From the NCBI GenBank assembly GCA_964440935.1, contig CAYTTY010000006.1, positions 47,796-111,795 on the forward strand: a DNA stretch of 64,000 bases, read 5' to 3'. The first letter of the stretch is position 1, and every line of letters starts with the position of its first letter. Shown here piece after piece: positions 61,464 through 64,000 of this stretch. The notes beneath the pieces are model-generated. The model saw nothing but the letters and a program-made list of their open reading frames with translations, ran no database searches and was not told the DNA's origin. Position numbers and translations under genes: made by a program. The stretch comes from WJJR01 sp964440935 (GTDB lineage Bacteria; Zixibacteria; MSB-5A5; WJJR01).

Positions 61464-62096
61464 GGTAAGTCTCCTATCTGTCTTTGTCTTCGCTATGCCG
61501 GCGCCACCTTTCGTGTCGCGGTGTTCAGGAATATACCATGAAATGCCGGGCGCGTGTTCCCGCTTGGAGATGATCCAGTGCTGAAATATTGAATACATTT
61601 GGCGGGCGAGTCAATTTAGAAGAATCGCAGGCCTTCGCGCGGTTCAATCTTAATTCAGAGTAAGATTGTTCTACCAAGGAGTGGGCGCGGTCGAATACGA
61701 TTGTCGAACAGGGTTTCAATCCGGCCATCCTTCGAAACGGATCGCTCAACTGAGCCGTGTCCCAAGACGAAAACGGCCCCGGCAGGGGAGACGGGACTCG
61801 TGAATATCGCGATGCCTTGAGGTATCTTGTTGAACACCAGCACCGTACCACACCCCGGCCGTATCCATCCGGCGGGTTGGATATCGGGTCGAGTCTGATG
61901 CAGCTTGTCGCAATTTGATTTCTTTCTCGGAGCCTCGACGAAGGCGCGTCACATCGGTGTCAGCTGGTTTTGGTTCATTGTGACGTCTTATCGAGCTTTT
62001 TGCAGAGTTTGGGTGCGGAGCGTTCTCCTCGGAGCGAACGGTTCGTCAACGACGTGTCGAGCTAAAGGAGTCGAGCCATCGTCAGCGGACGACGTG
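61464..62096. other. Intergenic region without recognised features
   Basis: About 630 bases. Short frames exist on both strands (for example 61,655-61,951 minus), but none has a ribosome-binding site, codon use like its neighbours or a recognisable motif. I see no clear repeat. It could be decayed coding DNA. Confidence 0.4.
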
Positions 62097-63920
62097 TTAT
62101 TGTAGTGGTCTGTACAGCCCGCGAATGAACTCGAAATTGCAGAGCGTGGCGATGGGCTCACTGTCCCTATTGCATTTGAACTGTCCCTTCGTGTCCATGG
62201 AGAGCAGGACGTGGGAGCCCTTGAGATCGAGCTTCTCACAGTCGGCGGCACGCAGCCGCGCTTCGAGTCCACGGATGATTTCACGGTAAGTGTCTTCATC
62301 GAGGAGACCGATTTCGAATGCCGTCAGCCCATCAATGCCGACGGTTGCGTCAACATCCCCATTAGCGTCCCGGAGTACCGTTCCATGGTCATCGAAGTGA
62401 ATCGTAAACTCGAATCCTTCGAGGTGTTCGTCCTGAATTCCGTGCTGAGACAGCACCTCGGATGCCTGATCCAGGATGCATTGACGATCCTGTTCGGTAA
62501 TCGCCCTGCGTTCACACGCATGGTCGAGGTCAATGCCGCGCTCGGAGTCCCGGTGCGCGTCTGGATGTACGCCGCGGAAGAATTCCCAGATGGTGTAATA
62601 GTCGTAATTCGGGATGAGGTATGGCTCGCAGGCATCGGTCGTCAGGGCCGCTCGAGATTGATCGGGGAAACGTCGCCGGTCCTGCAGGTAGCGCGCGACA
62701 TGCGAGCGGTGACCGGTTCGGTAGATCGCCAACGGCACGGTGGTGCTGATCCCCAGAATCCGCAGTTGCTCGGCGATGGCCACTTCCTCAAAGGGGCTGT
62801 TGTACCCGTGCTCACGAATTCGTTTGCCGGTATCGGTGAACGGATCGCTGTGCGGAGCAGTGCCGACCCGTGATCGGCGATACACGAAGTAGATATTGTC
62901 GCGCGTGCGGGTGCGATACACTTCATTGAATCGCGACAGCCGGACCCGGGGCGTCCGGCGCCACCGATCCGGTACAAAATACTCAAACAGATCGGGGACT
63001 TGGCCGGTCACCCACAGGCACCCGCCGTCCTGCACGGGACCGCGAACGTAGTCAATGCCGTGAATGGAGGTGAGCTTCAGCTGCGCGTGAGCGGTGGAAC
63101 TCCGCGCCGCGTGTAACGTCCGCCGCAGTTGCCGGAAGCGTTCTCGCTGACGCGTTTTGTAGGTTTGCTGATTTTCGGATGTCCGCTCCAGCAACTCGTA
63201 GTCGACCAACGCGTACTCCAGTTGGCCGTTGCGCCGACGGAGCACGTTTCCGCTCCGGTGGTCACGTCGCAGGATGAAGTGCTGTGGCTTGTGGTCGAGC
63301 ACGCGGAAGCCGGTTTGCCGGAGTTCATGCGATGCACGCAGTGTCAGCTCTCTGAGTTCCGATTCGTCAATCGCACCGGAGATGCACGATTGTGCAGCAT
63401 CCTCGCCCTTAATCCACCCGTACAGCAGGACATAGACGCGGCGAATGTCCAACTCGATTGCTTTCACCTCATCAGCCTGATCTTTGGCCAGCAAATGTCG
63501 GTGCCGAATGAACCGGGTTTCATCGCGTCCCAGCTGCCAGAGTTGAAATTCTTCGGGCGGTGCGTAAATGGCGAGCGGGTGTTGTGTACGAATACACGCA
63601 CCACTGGGGCGCAATCGAGAGTGACGCATCTCCATCAAGAGACCGAATTCTTCCATTGGGCTATTGAATCGCGCGGCGGCAATCACATCCGGCGGTACGT
63701 CCTCGGGAAAGGTGGTTTGAACGACCAGTGGCACTTCCTGGGCAACACGTGAGAACTTGACCAACATGTCGGCCGATCGGCCGCTGATCGGCCGGCTGTG
63801 AACGTGATAGACACTTCCCGTTGAACCCGGCAGGCGTTCGCCGTGCTTGACATACCACTTGTCGGTAAACCACCCCGACGGAAGCACGTGAGACAGATTC
63901 GGCCAGCCGAACCGCGTCAC
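62097..63920 (-). CDS. Unrecognised protein with two tandem kinase-like halves
   Basis: 607 residues, no membrane segments. The first half looks protein-kinase-like: MLVKFSRV (beta3 Lys), FNSPMEEFGLLMEMR (helix C), WIKGEDAAQ (hinge-like), VLDHKPQHFILRRD (catalytic-loop-like, D209 and H214 in place of Asn) and YALVDYELLER (DFG-like, D240). The second half repeats the plan (DNIYFVYRRS, YNSPFEEVAIAEQLRILG, IWEFFRGVHPD, EGFEFTIHFD, VLRDANGDVDATVGID) but lacks the catalytic residues. Many RxxR-rich stretches. I know no family. The GTG start overlaps the upstream stop as GTGA, indicating coupling to a gene outside the window. Function unknown. Confidence 0.6.
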   Translation of the reverse strand: MTRFGWPNLSHVLPSGWFTDKWYVKHGERLPGSTGSVYHVHSRPISGRSADMLVKFSRVAQEVPLVVQTTFPEDVPPDVIAAARFNSPMEEFGLLMEMRHSRLRPSGACIRTQHPLAIYAPPEEFQLWQLGRDETRFIRHRHLLAKDQADEVKAIELDIRRVYVLLYGWIKGEDAAQSCISGAIDESELRELTLRASHELRQTGFRVLDHKPQHFILRRDHRSGNVLRRRNGQLEYALVDYELLERTSENQQTYKTRQRERFRQLRRTLHAARSSTAHAQLKLTSIHGIDYVRGPVQDGGCLWVTGQVPDLFEYFVPDRWRRTPRVRLSRFNEVYRTRTRDNIYFVYRRSRVGTAPHSDPFTDTGKRIREHGYNSPFEEVAIAEQLRILGISTTVPLAIYRTGHRSHVARYLQDRRRFPDQSRAALTTDACEPYLIPNYDYYTIWEFFRGVHPDAHRDSERGIDLDHACERRAITEQDRQCILDQASEVLSQHGIQDEHLEGFEFTIHFDDHGTVLRDANGDVDATVGIDGLTAFEIGLLDEDTYREIIRGLEARLRAADCEKLDLKGSHVLLSMDTKGQFKCNRDSEPIATLCNFEFIRGLYRPLQ

Positions 63921-64000
63921 GTAGAGGTCGCCACCTTCCGCCGGGGGGTCAAGTCATAATCTTCCTGTAAAAACGGGTTGAGTGCATCTCCTGCATCATC
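63917..64000 (-). CDS. C-terminal end of an unknown protein (partial)
   Basis: The last 27 codons before TGA at 63,919-63,917. They encode an acidic stretch (DDAGDALNPFLQEDYDLTP) and a basic end (RRKVATST). The stop overlaps the GTG of the kinase-like gene by four bases. Too little to identify. Confidence 0.45.
   Translation of the reverse strand, partial: DDAGDALNPFLQEDYDLTPRRKVATST

Noticed and set aside
61655..61951. Short minus-strand frames between the rhodanese and the kinase-like gene
   Set aside because: No start signal, no motif, composition unlike neighbours; not supportable as genes.
63945..63950. Six-C run where adding one base would fuse the edge frame with the kinase-like gene
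   Set aside because: The GTGA stop/start overlap explains the arrangement as ordinary coupling; a frameshift is not needed. It stays possible if reads show seven C.
1..64000. tRNA, rRNA or phage integration sites
   Set aside because: I looked for cloverleaf-like and rRNA-like conserved segments and integrase motifs and saw none, although by eye a tRNA could be missed.

Overview
The window looks like part of a chromosome from an uncultured, anaerobic, sulfate-respiring bacterium. Between about 20.6 and 61.5 kb it carries almost the full dissimilatory sulfate reduction gene set: sat, aprBA, dsrABD, dsrN, a dsrL-like gene, dsrC, dsrMKJOP, qmoABC, siroheme synthesis genes and two SulP anion transporters. 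The presence of dsrD and the absence of dsrEFH point to the reductive direction. A GTP-type PEP carboxykinase, a B12-dependent methionine synthase, moderately high GC and mixed gene affinities suggest a lineage outside the classic Desulfovibrio group. The Zixibacteria/FCB or a related candidate phylum is my guess, with low confidence, because no rRNA gene is present.

Layout. 0-10.7 kb: housekeeping and accessory genes, mostly on the minus strand (start of an RND adaptor, a subtilase with a frameshift signal, metH, pckG, a gene remnant cut by a repeat, an SGNH hydrolase, trmO). 10.8-18 kb: a minus-strand operon for a membrane redox complex of the Hmc/Tmc type (HdrD-like protein, NarI-like cytochrome b, ferredoxin-like subunit, NrfD protein fused to a hexaheme cytochrome), followed by a histidine kinase and two single-domain response regulators. 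It is preceded by a good sigma-54 promoter, dyad sites and a sigma-54 activator gene (18.2-19.6 kb). 19.8-25.7 kb: a DVU0298-type protein, a second NarI-like/HdrD-like module with its own response regulator, a Cys-rich MerR regulator, and YkgJ and zinc-finger proteins. 26.4-46.3 kb: the plus-strand sat-apr-dsr-siroheme island. 46.3-47.5 kb: gene-free repeats. 47.5-57.2 kb: minus-strand qmoABC-sulP-carbonic anhydrase-yeiH-small membrane protein-ferritin-like genes. 57.2-58.7 kb: repeats and a truncated GIY-YIG gene. 58.7-64 kb: a second SulP, a rhodanese, and an unrecognised kinase-like protein running to the window edge.

How the genes fit together. SulP transporters (and perhaps YeiH) move sulfate or related anions. 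Sat activates sulfate to APS. AprAB reduces APS with quinol electrons delivered by QmoABC. DsrAB reduces sulfite onto DsrC. DsrMKJOP and the DsrL-like flavoprotein link DsrC/DsrAB to the quinone pool, periplasmic cytochromes and NAD(P)H. Met8/CysG-N, CobA-HemD and DsrN make and amidate the siroheme. The extra HdrD-like/NarI-like modules probably exchange electrons between cytochromes, quinones and cytoplasmic thiols. Their tight linkage to kinases and receivers implies redox-dependent control.

The most unusual signals are a textbook -1 frameshift signal in a subtilase, a carbonic anhydrase whose zinc-ligand Cys lies before the first ATG behind a probable ACG start, paired SulP transporters with large homologous inserts, several families of small inverted-repeat elements (two next to gene truncations), and TTGTGA-N6-TCACAA-like operators before sat and qmoA.
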